Source of the DNA: Shewanella marinintestina
GTDB lineage: Bacteria > Pseudomonadota > Gammaproteobacteria > Enterobacterales > Shewanellaceae
DNA: 64,000 nucleotides
Assembly (NCBI RefSeq): GCF_023283845.1
Contig: NZ_JAKILC010000003.1
Span: forward strand, 62,001-126,000
Reading direction: 5' to 3'
Under the pieces are notes generated by a model. That model searched no databases. It was not told the DNA's origin and worked only from the letters and a program-made list of their open reading frames with translations. A program made the translations under genes and the position numbers. Below, piece by piece: positions 1 through 9,373 of the stretch. Position 1 is the first letter of the stretch. Every line of letters begins with the position of its first letter.

Positions 1-170
1 CCAATAGTCCTATTTTAAGCAATATTGGTCATTAGCAATGAAGGAAAGGAAAGTAACAAAATAAGTATGATTGGTTAGCTTTTACTTTGAGAAAGCGTGT
101 TTAACAAGCGAAACAGGCAAACGCGATTGATAAGCGAGAAGTAGAAACTAAGTTAACCTATAAAAAGCAG

Positions 171-240
171 TTGGGGCAGAGTGGCGGCAACCACCCTACC
201 CCGTACCGGCTGCGACGACTATTAACCCACCCCAGCCGAT
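171..240 (+). promoter_or_regulatory. GC-rich structured leader upstream of the integrase
   Basis: A GC-rich block stands out in AT-rich surroundings. Positions 173-184 can pair with 191-202 (10 of 12 pairs, six-base loop). CGGCTG at 207-212 can pair with CAGCCG at 233-238. TGGGG at 172-176 could alternatively pair with CCCCA at 230-234, so two exclusive folds are possible. It lies about 70-140 bases before the recombinase start. It may be a structured mRNA leader, a recombinase binding region or part of an attachment site; the sequence does not decide between these. Nothing else is recognisable in bases 1-311. Confidence 0.4.
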
Positions 241-311
241 GGGCAAATTCTAACGAATTCCATTGGTAAGGGACAGATCTATTTAACGATCTGCAATCAA
301 TGGAGGCCACT

Positions 312-1478
312 ATGGCTCATATTCGTATTCGCCCCAATGGGCGTATTCAGTTCGACTTACACCTCTATGGCTGCCGCTTTCGTGAAGGCACTAAACTCAT
401 GGCCACACCTAAAAACCTCGCTAGTGCCAAAGCCACCCTCAAGCAAATGAATGCTGAAATTGATTTAGGCAGTTTTCAATACCGTGATTACTTTCCAAAA
501 AGTAAAAAAGTCGCCAAGTTTGAAAAGCTCCAACGAGATAAATATCCCGACCGCCAATATCCATTTTTTGATACCTTTGCTAATCAATGGTTTGAACGAC
601 AAAAAGCCAAATGGAAAAATAGTTACCGCGATACTGTGCGTAATACACTGGATAAATACTTAATCCCACAGTTTGGCAATACTTTGATCAACGAAGTCAC
701 TTTATCGCAAGTTGACTTTTTTCGTCAGACATTAATGGAAGGCGAGAAAAAAGATGGTTCACGACTGTTATCGAATAGGCGCATCAATAACATTCTGTGG
801 CCGTTAGTGGCGATAGTGAGCCTTGCTGCCGAAGAATGTAAATTTGATTATTCATTGAGGCGCTATCGCTCTCTCAAAGAAGAAAAAGCAGAATCACACC
901 CAATGACTATTGATGAGGTTAGACAATTTTTAACTCACGTGCCGAAACAGTGGAAAGATTACTTTATCGTCCGCTTTTGGACTGGGATGAGAAGCTGTGA
1001 AGTACATGGATTGGAATGGCAGCATATCGATTTTGACCACCGTTTAATCCGGATTAGACAAAACTGGGTCAATGGTGAAACATGTGATGTTAAAACGCCT
1101 AAATCGCGTAGAGAATTGAAGATGTGTGAGTCGGTGTATGAAGCATTTAAGCGGCTAAAAGATGCAAGCCAATCGGATTCAAACTTTGTGTTTATCGGAC
1201 CGTCTGGCACACCATTAGAAACCCACTATGTGAGTAGAAAGCTCTGGTATCCAACGCTTAAAAAGGCAGGGTTAAAACTACGACGACCGTACGAAACACG
1301 CCATACGGCAGCCGTTTTGCATATAGCGGCACACGAAAATCCGCTGTATGTGTCACAGATGCTAGGCCACAGCGATACTCGCTTGCTATTTGATGTGTAT
1401 GCACCTTATGTAGCTAATGCTTCTAGAACGGACGGTAAGGCTTTTGATTCGTTGATGAGGGAAAACGGACTTAATTAG
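312..1478 (+). CDS. Phage-type tyrosine recombinase (site-specific integrase)
   Basis: Catalyses strand exchange between short attachment sites, typical of prophages and genomic islands. The N-terminus (MAHIRIRPNGRIQFDLHLYG) resembles the Arm-DNA-binding domain of phage integrases; a core-binding domain follows around residues 80-180. The catalytic domain shows the box I arginine in TGMRSCE, the box II arginine in YETRHTA (the usual first histidine is tyrosine, as in several integrases of this class), LGHSD and the nucleophile tyrosine in FDVYAPY. The length of 388 residues is full. An ATG at 300 is in frame, but ATG 312 is preceded by TGGAGG at 301-306 and is preferred. It converges on the polysaccharide locus. 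No attachment repeats could be identified, so the extent of any element is unknown. Confidence 0.88.
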   Translation: MAHIRIRPNGRIQFDLHLYGCRFREGTKLMATPKNLASAKATLKQMNAEIDLGSFQYRDYFPKSKKVAKFEKLQRDKYPDRQYPFFDTFANQWFERQKAKWKNSYRDTVRNTLDKYLIPQFGNTLINEVTLSQVDFFRQTLMEGEKKDGSRLLSNRRINNILWPLVAIVSLAAEECKFDYSLRRYRSLKEEKAESHPMTIDEVRQFLTHVPKQWKDYFIVRFWTGMRSCEVHGLEWQHIDFDHRLIRIRQNWVNGETCDVKTPKSRRELKMCESVYEAFKRLKDASQSDSNFVFIGPSGTPLETHYVSRKLWYPTLKKAGLKLRRPYETRHTAAVLHIAAHENPLYVSQMLGHSDTRLLFDVYAPYVANASRTDGKAFDSLMRENGLN

Positions 1479-1549
1479 CACTACTTACTATCGAGAGTGA
1501 GTACGGAGCTGTATGCTCGATAATAATTAAGTATTGTTTCAAAAAATAA

Positions 1550-1582
1550 ATGCTATTCACCTTCAATGTGAATAGCATTTTT
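1550..1582. terminator. Bidirectional Rho-independent terminator
   Basis: A perfect 11-base-pair stem (ATGCTATTCAC at 1550-1560 and GTGAATAGCAT at 1568-1578) with a seven-base loop is followed by TTTTT on the + strand. An A-rich run precedes it, giving a U-run on the - strand. It lies between the convergent integrase and epimerase genes and can serve both. Confidence 0.85.
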
Positions 1583-1602
1583 CAATGTGATGTAATTAAA
1601 GC

Positions 1603-2607
1603 TTACTTGTTATAAAACTCTCGATACCACCGAATGAATTCAGCAACGCCTTCTTTAACACCAACTTTAGGCTTATAGCCAGTTGCTTCAAATAAATCCT
1701 CAACATCAGCATAGGTCTGATAAACATCCCCAGGCTGCATTTCTCGGAAGTTCTTCTTAGCTTCTATTCCCAGCTCTTCTTCAATGGCTTTAACGAAACC
1801 CATTAAGTTAATTGGAGAGCCATGGCCTATATTATACACAGCATAAGGTGCAGAACTCGTTGCTGGAGAACCTGCCTCAACAGTCCAAGATGCATCTCTA
1901 TTTGGAATGACATCTGCTATGCGCACAACACCTTCAACAATATCATCTACATGAGTAAAGTCACGCCACATGTCACCATTATTATTGATGTCAATAGTTT
2001 CGCCATCTAGGATCTTTTTGGTAAAGATAAACGGTGCCATATCTGGCCGTCCCCAGCTACCATATACGGTAAAAAATCTAAGACCTGTCGTAGGAATATC
2101 GTAAAGGTGAGAATAGCTATGCGCCATCAACTCATTAGACTTTTTAGTTGCAGCGTAAAGCGAAACAGGGTGGTCAACGCTATCTGAAGTAGCAAATGGC
2201 GTCTTACTATTCAAACCATATACCGAACTAGATGAGGCATAAACAAGGTGTTGAACTTTTGTATTCCTACAGCCTTCTAGAATATTCAAATGGCCAACTA
2301 AATTCGAATCAGCATAAGCGTGTGGATTTTCAATAGAGTATCGAACGCCGGCTTGTGCGGCTAAGTGAATAACACGATCAAAGCTTTCAGTTTTAAATAA
2401 TTGACTTACAGACTCTCTATCGGCAATATCTAATTCAACTAACCGAAAGCTTTTGTGCTCAATACGTTTTAAACGTGCATATTTTAAAGCAGGGTCGTAA
2501 TAATCGTTAATATTATCAATACCAACTATCTCATGCCCGTTTGCTACTAGTTTTTCAACAACTGCACTACCAATAAATCCAGCTGCACCAGTGACCAAAT
2601 ACTTCAT
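1603..2607 (-). CDS. NAD-dependent sugar epimerase, probable UDP-glucuronate 4-epimerase
   Basis: An extended short-chain dehydrogenase of 334 residues that probably interconverts UDP-glucuronate and UDP-galacturonate for a surface polysaccharide. Visible features are the NAD-binding [11 protein letters not shown] near the N-terminus, HLAAQAGVRYSIENP, the SSSSVYG strand and the catalytic YAATKK. RFFTVYGSWGRPDMA and the C-terminal MQPGDVYQTYAD are typical of the CapI/UDP-glucuronate epimerase group rather than GalE. It lies 16 bases downstream of ugd, whose product UDP-glucuronate would be its substrate, which supports the call. It is the last gene of the polysaccharide operon, before a strong terminator. 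A UDP-glucose 4-epimerase activity is the main alternative. Confidence 0.85.
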   Translation of the reverse strand: MKYLVTGAAGFIGSAVVEKLVANGHEIVGIDNINDYYDPALKYARLKRIEHKSFRLVELDIADRESVSQLFKTESFDRVIHLAAQAGVRYSIENPHAYADSNLVGHLNILEGCRNTKVQHLVYASSSSVYGLNSKTPFATSDSVDHPVSLYAATKKSNELMAHSYSHLYDIPTTGLRFFTVYGSWGRPDMAPFIFTKKILDGETIDINNNGDMWRDFTHVDDIVEGVVRIADVIPNRDASWTVEAGSPATSSAPYAVYNIGHGSPINLMGFVKAIEEELGIEAKKNFREMQPGDVYQTYADVEDLFEATGYKPKVGVKEGVAEFIRWYREFYNK

Positions 2608-2623
2608 ATCATTACCTCAAAAA

Positions 2624-3790
2624 CTAATCTGAACCGAAAAGGTCACGAGTATACACCTTATCACTTACATCTCTGATTTCATCAACCATGCGATTAGATA
2701 CAATAACATCTGACATAGCTTTAAAGTCTTCTAGCGATTTTATAACTTCAGAGTGGAAAAAGTGGTCTTCTTCAATCACTGGCTCAAATACCACTACTTG
2801 AATTCCTTTAGCTTTCAGGCGTTTCATAATCCCCTGAATACTCGATGCCCTGAAGTTATCTGACCCAGTTTTCATAATTAAACGGTAAATACCAACGATT
2901 TTAGGTTCGCGCTTTAAAATTGCATCCGCTATAAAATCCTTACGAGTAGTATTTGAGTCAACGATTGCACCGATGATGTTATTCGGTACGTCTGAGTAGT
3001 TTGCACGTAACTGCTTCGTATCTTTAGGTAAGCAGTAACCACCATAACCAAATGAAGGGTTATTGTAATGGTTACCAATACGGGGATCTAAACCAACTCC
3101 CTCAATAATTTGACGAGAATTCAAGCCATGAGATTCAGCGTAGGTGTCTAACTCATTAAAGTAGGCAACACGAAGCGCTAGATAAGTGTTAGAAAACAAC
3201 TTGATAGCTTCAGCTTCAGTAGAGTCTGTAAATAAAACATCAATATTTTCTTTAATTGCGCCTTGAACTAGTAAGTTCGCAAAAATTTTAGCTCGCTCAC
3301 TTTGTTCGCCAACAATAATACGTGAAGGGTAAAGGTTATCATAAAGCGCCCTACCCTCGCGTAAAAACTCGGGCGAGAAGATCAAGTTACTGCAACCTAA
3401 CTCGTCTGCAATTCGGCTTGTGTAACCAACTGGTACGGTTGATTTAATAACCATTATCGCTTGAGGGTTAATCATCATTACATCTTTAATCACAGCTTCA
3501 ATAGATGATGTATTAAAGAAATTTGTTTGAACGTCGTAATCTGTAGGCGTTGCGATAATTACATACTCTGCATTTTTATACGCAAATTCTTTATCTAAAG
3601 TTGCAGTAAATGAAAGCGCATGATTTTGAAGAAAATCAGTTATCTCATCATCTACAATTGGTGAAATACCATCATTCAACATATCGACTTTTTCTTCGAT
3701 AATGTCTATGGCAACAACGTCGTTATGTTGCGAGAGTAGCATCGCATTTGATAAACCAACATAACCTGTACCAGCAATAGCAATTTTCAT
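2624..3790 (-). CDS. ugd: UDP-glucose 6-dehydrogenase
   Basis: Oxidises UDP-glucose to UDP-glucuronate with two NAD. At 388 residues it is the same length as E. coli Ugd and closely resembles it as remembered. The N-terminal [13 protein letters not shown] binds [20 protein letters not shown] and [16 protein letters not shown] are family signatures. The catalytic cysteine lies in [15 protein letters not shown] and maps to residue 253. Together with the epimerase just downstream it supplies uronic acid for the polysaccharide. A gap of 111 bases separates it from the sugar transferase gene upstream. Confidence 0.95.
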   Translation of the reverse strand: MKIAIAGTGYVGLSNAMLLSQHNDVVAIDIIEEKVDMLNDGISPIVDDEITDFLQNHALSFTATLDKEFAYKNAEYVIIATPTDYDVQTNFFNTSSIEAVIKDVMMINPQAIMVIKSTVPVGYTSRIADELGCSNLIFSPEFLREGRALYDNLYPSRIIVGEQSERAKIFANLLVQGAIKENIDVLFTDSTEAEAIKLFSNTYLALRVAYFNELDTYAESHGLNSRQIIEGVGLDPRIGNHYNNPSFGYGGYCLPKDTKQLRANYSDVPNNIIGAIVDSNTTRKDFIADAILKREPKIVGIYRLIMKTGSDNFRASSIQGIMKRLKAKGIQVVVFEPVIEEDHFFHSEVIKSLEDFKAMSDVIVSNRMVDEIRDVSDKVYTRDLFGSD

Positions 3791-3901
3791 ATTTATTTGT
3801 CTAAACCTTTAATTTAAAAACGTTCCAAAACTGCCAAAGCAGATATTAAAGAGCAAAACTTAATCGAGGAGAAATAGATAACTGAATAGTCACATTAAAA
3901 A

Positions 3902-4453
3902 CTATTTTTTTACCGCATCACCAGAACCACTGCCGGTAACTGTCATCATAATGTACTTAAAATAATCTTTAACATTTAGGCTATCAATCATCTGCTTGTC
4001 AGTTTTTGCTAACAAAGCGGGCATAGACATATCAATGTTTTGAACTTGAGCTAAACCTGTAACGCCAGGTAAAACATCGTAAACCCCTAACACATCACGC
4101 TCTTTAATTAACTCTTCTTGATTAAATAAGTTCGGTCGAGGACCAACCAAACTCATTTCACCTTTAACCACATTAATTAATTGCGGTAATTCATCAATCT
4201 TAGTTTTACGTAAAAAATTACCTAACTTTGTAATTGACGCATTACTGGCTAAGTGACTAGCAACTGATTTTGTTTCAACAGACATAGTACGGAACTTAAT
4301 CAATTTAAATGGCTTTTTATTTCGACCAACACGAGTCTGTACAAAAATTGGTGAACCAGTATCGAACATACCGATAATAGTAACAATAAGTAAGACAGGC
4401 CACAGCAATAGCAATCCACAGAAGGCTGCTAGAAAATCTATTAAACGAATCAT
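3902..4453 (-). CDS. Undecaprenyl-phosphate sugar-1-phosphate transferase (short PglC-like form)
   Basis: Probably starts the repeat unit by moving a sugar-1-phosphate onto undecaprenyl phosphate at the inner membrane. At 183 residues it is the minimal monotopic form: one N-terminal hydrophobic segment (about residues 5-28) followed by the catalytic domain. Family motifs are FVQTRVGRNKKPFKLIKFRTM-like spacing, the Asp-Glu catalytic pair in KIDELPQL, GEMSLVGPRP and LPGVTGLAQV. Its start overlaps the stop of the upstream reductase gene by four bases (ATGA), so the two are translationally coupled and probably act on the same sugar, as do P. aeruginosa WbpV and WbpL. The sugar itself is inferred. 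Confidence 0.88.
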   Translation of the reverse strand: MIRLIDFLAAFCGLLLLWPVLLIVTIIGMFDTGSPIFVQTRVGRNKKPFKLIKFRTMSVETKSVASHLASNASITKLGNFLRKTKIDELPQLINVVKGEMSLVGPRPNLFNQEELIKERDVLGVYDVLPGVTGLAQVQNIDMSMPALLAKTDKQMIDSLNVKDYFKYIMMTVTGSGSGDAVKK

Positions 4454-5355
4454 TTTTTACTCTCTGAAAGTGAAGCCATTGCCTGCTCCATCGTATAAGG
4501 AGGCTTCCAACCTAAAACGTTGTAAAGATCGGAAGAGTCAATTTCAAAATCCATCAATACTTGTTCTAACATATTTGATTTACCGAAGAACTGGGCAAGT
4601 TTACGCAAAATAGGTACAGGTATCGGTACTTGAAAAGCCGATTTGTTCAAACCATGAGCTATTGCTGTTGTAAATTCTTTCATAGATACAGTTCGACAGT
4701 CAGATGCTAAAAAAGTCCTACCGCTTGCGCTTGAATGAGTGGCACATTTTAGCAACAAATCGGAAAGATTCTGAACAGCTATAAAACTCCTTTTATTTGA
4801 TATAGCCCCAAATGGTAATAATGGTAGCAATTTGACTAATCGAGTAAGACTACCAAAATTTGCTGGTGCATCAGCGCCATAAACTAAAGCAGACCTAACA
4901 ATGACCAATTCCATACCTGTTTTTAACGAAACTTCCTTTAAGCCTCTTTCCGCTAAAAGCTTTGAAGTTATATATGGACTATTACCGTGAGCGTCTAAAC
5001 CGTCTTGTAACATTGTATTATCGATATTATTAACCAAAATCGAACTCACAAACACGAAACGTTTAACTCCCGATCTCGCGGCTTCTCTAGCCAAATGTAG
5101 ACTTCCTTCAACATTTACATCTAAATAATCTTGTTCAGAAAAACCTTTAGAGTGTGCTAATCCCGCGAGGTGAATTATAGAATCAACACCGTCAAAAGCC
5201 CCATCCCAACATGTAAAACGGTCCAAGTTCGCTATAAAGAAATTATCACTATCATTATTTTTATTTGAACGAACTACATATTTAAGTTTTTTGTCAGTAC
5301 TAGAAGGAAAATTCCTACCAATAAAGCCAGATGAACCAGTTATCAAAATGCTCAC
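4450..5355 (-). CDS. NAD-dependent epimerase/reductase, WbpV-like
   Basis: An extended short-chain dehydrogenase of 301 residues. TGSSGFIGRN forms the dinucleotide-binding turn, HLAGLAH and FVSSILVN the core strands, and SPYITSK gives the catalytic Tyr-x-x-x-Lys. The general resemblance is to 4-reductases that make UDP-N-acetyl-quinovosamine or -fucosamine (WbpV group), and the coupled phosphoglycosyl transferase next door supports this. The substrate would come from a UDP-GlcNAc 4,6-dehydratase, which is not encoded in this window. Start is GTG with AAGGTGG shortly upstream. A 4-epimerase of another nucleotide sugar is possible. Confidence 0.75.
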   Translation of the reverse strand: MSILITGSSGFIGRNFPSSTDKKLKYVVRSNKNNDSDNFFIANLDRFTCWDGAFDGVDSIIHLAGLAHSKGFSEQDYLDVNVEGSLHLAREAARSGVKRFVFVSSILVNNIDNTMLQDGLDAHGNSPYITSKLLAERGLKEVSLKTGMELVIVRSALVYGADAPANFGSLTRLVKLLPLLPFGAISNKRSFIAVQNLSDLLLKCATHSSASGRTFLASDCRTVSMKEFTTAIAHGLNKSAFQVPIPVPILRKLAQFFGKSNMLEQVLMDFEIDSSDLYNVLGWKPPYTMEQAMASLSESKK

Positions 5356-5434
5356 AACACCACCTTAAAGTTTGATCTCATGCGATAAAAACATAATTTA
5401 ATCTCAAGCTAATCAAGAAAAAAGATAACTTATT

Positions 5435-6373
5435 TTAGTTAAAAACAGTTTTATTTTTATAGCCAATAAAAATGAATAGTAAAAATATAGTTCCCATATA
5501 AAGTTTATGTAAAGGGTTACGCCTCAATTTAAAAGAAATTAAAAATAGCTTTAAAAAGGAGATACGACTACCAGATAACAAAAGCTTGACCGGTTTTTCA
5601 TTTTGCTGTTCCAACAAAACAGCTTGCTGGATAACCTTATCAAAAGCTTCACCAGAAACCACAATTTTCGCACGAGTAACCAAACTACCAACTCCATGAT
5701 TGGCACCAACAACGTTTGACTCATGTTGGCGATAATTCATTGAAGGTTTATTATCTATATGCCACTTAAAACCGTTATATCTTGCGAAAGAATAACAAAA
5801 CCAATCATGCATCCACATACTATCGATTTTATCAATATTTTTTTTGATAAAATCTCTAATTGATACGAATAGCTCCTTTTTTAATACAAAGGTGCAACCC
5901 GGTCCTGGGGCCTCGAATAAGTAGTCATACTCGGTTTGATTATAGGCCTTTTTAACTAACGCTGTTCGACCATCCGGCCAAAACGCTGTAACATTCGATG
6001 AATAGCCATCACAATAATTATCCAACAAGGATTTCACACCATTAGACAGTTTGTCTTCTTCCCAAATATCATCTTGATCACAAAATGCAATAAAATCATA
6101 CTCAAAGTCATCTACTGCAGCATCTTTTATTAGCCGAATAAAGTTATTACATGCAGACCCAAAGCGCTCTCCATAAGGTAAAATTGAAATTACCTCTGGG
6201 TATTTAGATATATATTTAGTAATGATATCGTAAGTACCATCAACAGATCGGTCTAAACTTATGAATAGTCTTAACGATATGTTCTTTTGCAATAAAATTG
6301 ATTCTATTTGCTCTTCAATAAAGTCTTGCCCGTTATATGCAGCCATTAAAACTGCAACTTTATTAGTACTCAT
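5435..6373 (-). CDS. Family 2 glycosyltransferase, rhamnosyltransferase-like
   Basis: Adds a sugar to the growing lipid-linked repeat on the cytoplasmic face. The first 100 residues form a GT-A fold: VAVLMAAYNGQDFIEEQIESI, FISLDRSVDGTYDI and the metal-binding FCDQDDIWEEDKL. The DQDD sequence and general layout recall RfbN/RgpF-type rhamnosyltransferases, in keeping with the dTDP-rhamnose genes upstream, but the donor is inferred. The C-terminus ends in a basic patch and a hydrophobic helix (GTIFLLFIFIGY), probably a membrane contact. The acyltransferase gene upstream ends directly against its start, so the two are cotranscribed. The gene is markedly AT-rich. Confidence 0.82.
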   Translation of the reverse strand: MSTNKVAVLMAAYNGQDFIEEQIESILLQKNISLRLFISLDRSVDGTYDIITKYISKYPEVISILPYGERFGSACNNFIRLIKDAAVDDFEYDFIAFCDQDDIWEEDKLSNGVKSLLDNYCDGYSSNVTAFWPDGRTALVKKAYNQTEYDYLFEAPGPGCTFVLKKELFVSIRDFIKKNIDKIDSMWMHDWFCYSFARYNGFKWHIDNKPSMNYRQHESNVVGANHGVGSLVTRAKIVVSGEAFDKVIQQAVLLEQQNEKPVKLLLSGSRISFLKLFLISFKLRRNPLHKLYMGTIFLLFIFIGYKNKTVFN

Positions 6374-7369
6374 TTATTTTGACCTATATAAACATTTTTT
6401 TTCTACATATTCCCAAGACATTTTTGAAATGAAAACTAACACTAAAAAAAACAATAAAAAATCAATAGCTTTATCTCCTGATGAAACTTCAAAAAGCACT
6501 AAAAACTGTACAAGCGGAAAATGAAATATATACATCCCATAAGAAATATCACCAAACTTAGAAATATTAAAATAAGGGGTGTAAAAAGCTAGAATAATAA
6601 CAATAGAAAAAACAAAAAGAAAAGTACTGAATATTGATAGTTCAAAAAATACTTGTAGCAAAAAAGATAGCAAAAGAATTGAAGCTAAAACTTTACCTCC
6701 TATATACTCCTTATAGTTATAATAAAAAACACCAGCCCCAAAGTAATATAACTTAAAGAAAATTTGATTTGACAATTGCGATATAAAAGGAACGTTATCG
6801 AGGATGCCAAATGAATATGCAATATCGAGCGTAAGCGATATTAACGAAAGCAGCATTATAAATTGAAAACGCTTACTTTTGAAAAAGTAAACTGCAAAAG
6901 CAATTATAATGTAAAACGCCACTTCCAACTTTAACGTCCAAAGAGAGCCATTAACAGCACAGATAATATTATTATCAAAAATTCCGTTGACACATGGTTG
7001 GAGAAAGGTTAGAAAAACAGAACTAAAAGAAAAGTAGCTAGCTACATTTAACGGTTCTGCCCCCATAAATAAAAATATCAGGCTACAAACACTTAAAACT
7101 AACAATAGTGCAGGATAGATACGAGTTAATCTTTTTAAAAAATAAGTTTTTACGTTTTCCGTCCTAAGAGCACTATCCCAAATTAGCACTCCACTTATGA
7201 AAAAAAATGATTTAACTGCAACATCAGAATTAAATAGCTCAAACAGTGGAAAATAAAACTCAACGTTATTCAAGACCAAGTAATGATGCCATACAACACA
7301 AAAAGCAAAGAAATGTCGTAAAATATCAAAATTATTATTTCTTTTTAATGCCATAACCTTTGAACCCAT
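6374..7369 (-). CDS. Acyltransferase family 3 membrane protein (O-acetylase-like)
   Basis: Probably transfers an acetyl or similar acyl group to a sugar of the polysaccharide. It is a polytopic membrane protein of about 331 residues with some ten hydrophobic segments. The first shows the family pattern FDILRHFFAFCVVWHHYLV, with the conserved Arg and His; FFFISGVLI and DISYGMYIFHFPLVQ are further family signatures. The open frame runs upstream to 7405, but ATG 7369 has AAAGGA seven bases before it and ATG 7354 is another option. Either start overlaps the end of the upstream glycosyltransferase gene. Composition is very AT-rich, like the rest of the cluster core. Confidence 0.8.
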   Translation of the reverse strand: MGSKVMALKRNNNFDILRHFFAFCVVWHHYLVLNNVEFYFPLFELFNSDVAVKSFFFISGVLIWDSALRTENVKTYFLKRLTRIYPALLLVLSVCSLIFLFMGAEPLNVASYFSFSSVFLTFLQPCVNGIFDNNIICAVNGSLWTLKLEVAFYIIIAFAVYFFKSKRFQFIMLLSLISLTLDIAYSFGILDNVPFISQLSNQIFFKLYYFGAGVFYYNYKEYIGGKVLASILLLSFLLQVFFELSIFSTFLFVFSIVIILAFYTPYFNISKFGDISYGMYIFHFPLVQFLVLFEVSSGDKAIDFLLFFLVLVFISKMSWEYVEKKCLYRSK

Positions 7370-8183
7370 GCCATAATCCTTTAAAGTAATTTGAAAAATA
7401 ACCATCCTTAAACTTACTATTAAGAAAAATAAATTGCATAGATTTTTTAAATAGTAACAGCAACAAAAACAAAAAATTAATTATTGAAATGTTTTTTCTT
7501 ATAAAATAACCAAAGCCACTTGCATAATTAAAAACCTTAACGTTATCTATTGAACCAAAGTCAGGTATTGGATGCCAAACTTTAACTGATGGATAGTAAA
7601 TACCTTTCTTTCCTTTCAGTAGCTTTGTATAAAGAAAGTCAGGGTCTTCGCAAGATCCAAATTGCCCTCCCGCTCCCAATGTTACGTCAAAGGAATCATT
7701 TTTATCAAATTTAGCAAAAATAGTAATAGATGAAGATAAAAAGTAGTAGTTAAGAAAGCTAATGTTTTTTATTACATCAGGCCAATTTTTTATAATCTTC
7801 TGATTAGTTTTAATATCAACAATCTGGCCAGCTATAAAATCTATATTTGATCCAGAATTCAAAATATCAAGGACGACTTTTAGAGTATCAGGGTAATAAG
7901 TGCAGTCGTCATCGGGAAAAGCTATATACTTACCTTTGCATACTTTCAAGCCCAAGTTTCTATTGTACGATAACCCTTTAATATCTGAGTGAATATAGAT
8001 TATATCGAAACTACAATGTAGACTTTCCAAAACTTCCTTTAATTCAAATGATTTGTCATTTTGATCTATCACAATCAATTCTAGTTTATTATCAACTTTT
8101 TCTGCTGCAAAACGAAGGGAACTAACAAACCTAATTAAGTCTTTCTTCCTTCCCAGAGTTGGTAATATCAACGAAAAATACAT
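7335..8183 (-). CDS. Family 2 glycosyltransferase
   Basis: A 282-residue GT-A glycosyltransferase for repeat-unit assembly. FSLILPTLGRKKDLIRFVSSL begins the fold, LELIVIDQND holds the nucleotide-contacting acidic residue, and YIAFPDDDCTYYPDTL is the metal-binding DxD region. LGAGGQFGSCEDPDFLYTKLL resembles the acceptor or catalytic ED region of this family. A hydrophobic stretch follows near residues 225-250 (INFLFLLLLLF). Donor and acceptor cannot be read from the sequence. Its end overlaps the acyltransferase start, and it lies six bases after wzy. Strongly AT-rich. Confidence 0.82.
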   Translation of the reverse strand: MYFSLILPTLGRKKDLIRFVSSLRFAAEKVDNKLELIVIDQNDKSFELKEVLESLHCSFDIIYIHSDIKGLSYNRNLGLKVCKGKYIAFPDDDCTYYPDTLKVVLDILNSGSNIDFIAGQIVDIKTNQKIIKNWPDVIKNISFLNYYFLSSSITIFAKFDKNDSFDVTLGAGGQFGSCEDPDFLYTKLLKGKKGIYYPSVKVWHPIPDFGSIDNVKVFNYASGFGYFIRKNISIINFLFLLLLLFKKSMQFIFLNSKFKDGYFSNYFKGLWHGFKGYGIKKK

Positions 8184-8189
8184 CTATTA

Positions 8190-9350
8190 CTATCCTCTTG
8201 CTAAAACGGTGTTCGATTTAATTGCGTAGAACAATAATGCAACTATATTAAAAAATAAAGTTGCATAAGGGTCTAAGACAAAACATGCAACTAACAAACA
8301 ATAAAAAATAGCATAATACTTTCTAGTTATTAGAAGTGTATTATCTAACCCTTTTAATGATAAAGTTAGAATTGAAATCATTAGTAAATAGTAAATAATC
8401 CCATGACTGAAAATCATTTGTAAAAATGAATGATGTAACGCTCTCCCTGTTAGTTCTAAATTCCGGCCACTGCCCATCCCTGAAAAAAATGCATGTTTTA
8501 ATGTTAAAATGTCAAGTGCGTCAAACTGCGCTGACAAGCGATGAGACAAGGAACTCAACTTATAAAATATAAATTGATTACTTACAGCCTCGTTAGACAA
8601 TTTTTTCATTGCCAACATCAATGTTAAATAACAGATCATACTGGAGACTAAAGCGGAGAAAAACGCAAAAGGATTCATCAAAAACTTAGGACATTTTTGA
8701 GACAGTATTATATACATTACAAATATCAAGAGGATACTAAATGATAAGCTAGAAAGTACCATTAAAGCCAATATAAGCTTCAGCAATCTATTAATTTTGA
8801 AAAATAGATCCAACGAAAAATACAAGAGAAGGCAATATAACCCATAATAATTAGAATCAAAGAATATACCACTGAAACGAATAAGCCCTAAATCATAAAC
8901 ATTAAACAATAAATGAAATACAAGCCCAAATACAACATTAACAACAATAAAAGAAATGCAAATTCTTTCCATTTGAACTTGAGAGATTGAAATATTTGCC
9001 CTAGAAATAAACACTAGACCAAAAATTGCAACGACCGACTGAAAAAATTTAAGAAAGCTTTTTACTTCACTGGCACCATTATTAAGAGACAAAAACAAAA
9101 TAGGTAAAAGAAAAAGCAAAAACATAAAAAACAAAATCAAAAGATCTTTTTTAAATGAGATACGATTGAATAAAACAAATATTATAATGGAAAAAAGATA
9201 AAATATAAAACCAGAAGATGAAACTACACCAGAAAAGGTACATATAGAAAAGCAAGACACTATAACTAAAGATAATGATAACGATATCCTAGCATACAAA
9301 TAAAGAAGCAATACAAAAAAAATGAGCGAACCTATTGAAATTAAAACCAC
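8190..9350 (-). CDS. wzy: O-antigen/polysaccharide polymerase, Wzy-like
   Basis: Predicted to polymerise undecaprenyl-linked repeat units in the periplasm. The 386-residue product is almost wholly hydrophobic with about eleven membrane segments. Wzy proteins share little sequence, but the late periplasmic loop has the recognisable pattern GMGSGRNLEL followed by ALHHSFLQMIFSHGIIYYLL, as in the O-antigen ligase/polymerase family. It sits between glycosyltransferases in a cluster that also has Wzx and Wzz, and no other candidate polymerase is present. Start is GTG with AGAGG five bases upstream. Confusion with the WaaL-type ligase is possible but less likely in this context. Confidence 0.8.
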   Translation of the reverse strand: MVLISIGSLIFFVLLLYLYARISLSLSLVIVSCFSICTFSGVVSSSGFIFYLFSIIIFVLFNRISFKKDLLILFFMFLLFLLPILFLSLNNGASEVKSFLKFFQSVVAIFGLVFISRANISISQVQMERICISFIVVNVVFGLVFHLLFNVYDLGLIRFSGIFFDSNYYGLYCLLLYFSLDLFFKINRLLKLILALMVLSSLSFSILLIFVMYIILSQKCPKFLMNPFAFFSALVSSMICYLTLMLAMKKLSNEAVSNQFIFYKLSSLSHRLSAQFDALDILTLKHAFFSGMGSGRNLELTGRALHHSFLQMIFSHGIIYYLLMISILTLSLKGLDNTLLITRKYYAIFYCLLVACFVLDPYATLFFNIVALLFYAIKSNTVLARG

Positions 9351-9373
9351 TCTAACCTCTTTATATTTAAAAT

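Noticed and set aside
1..170. Possible tRNA or attachment site at the left edge
   Set aside because: No cloverleaf or tRNA 3' end could be drawn, and no duplicate of the sequence was seen near the integrase.
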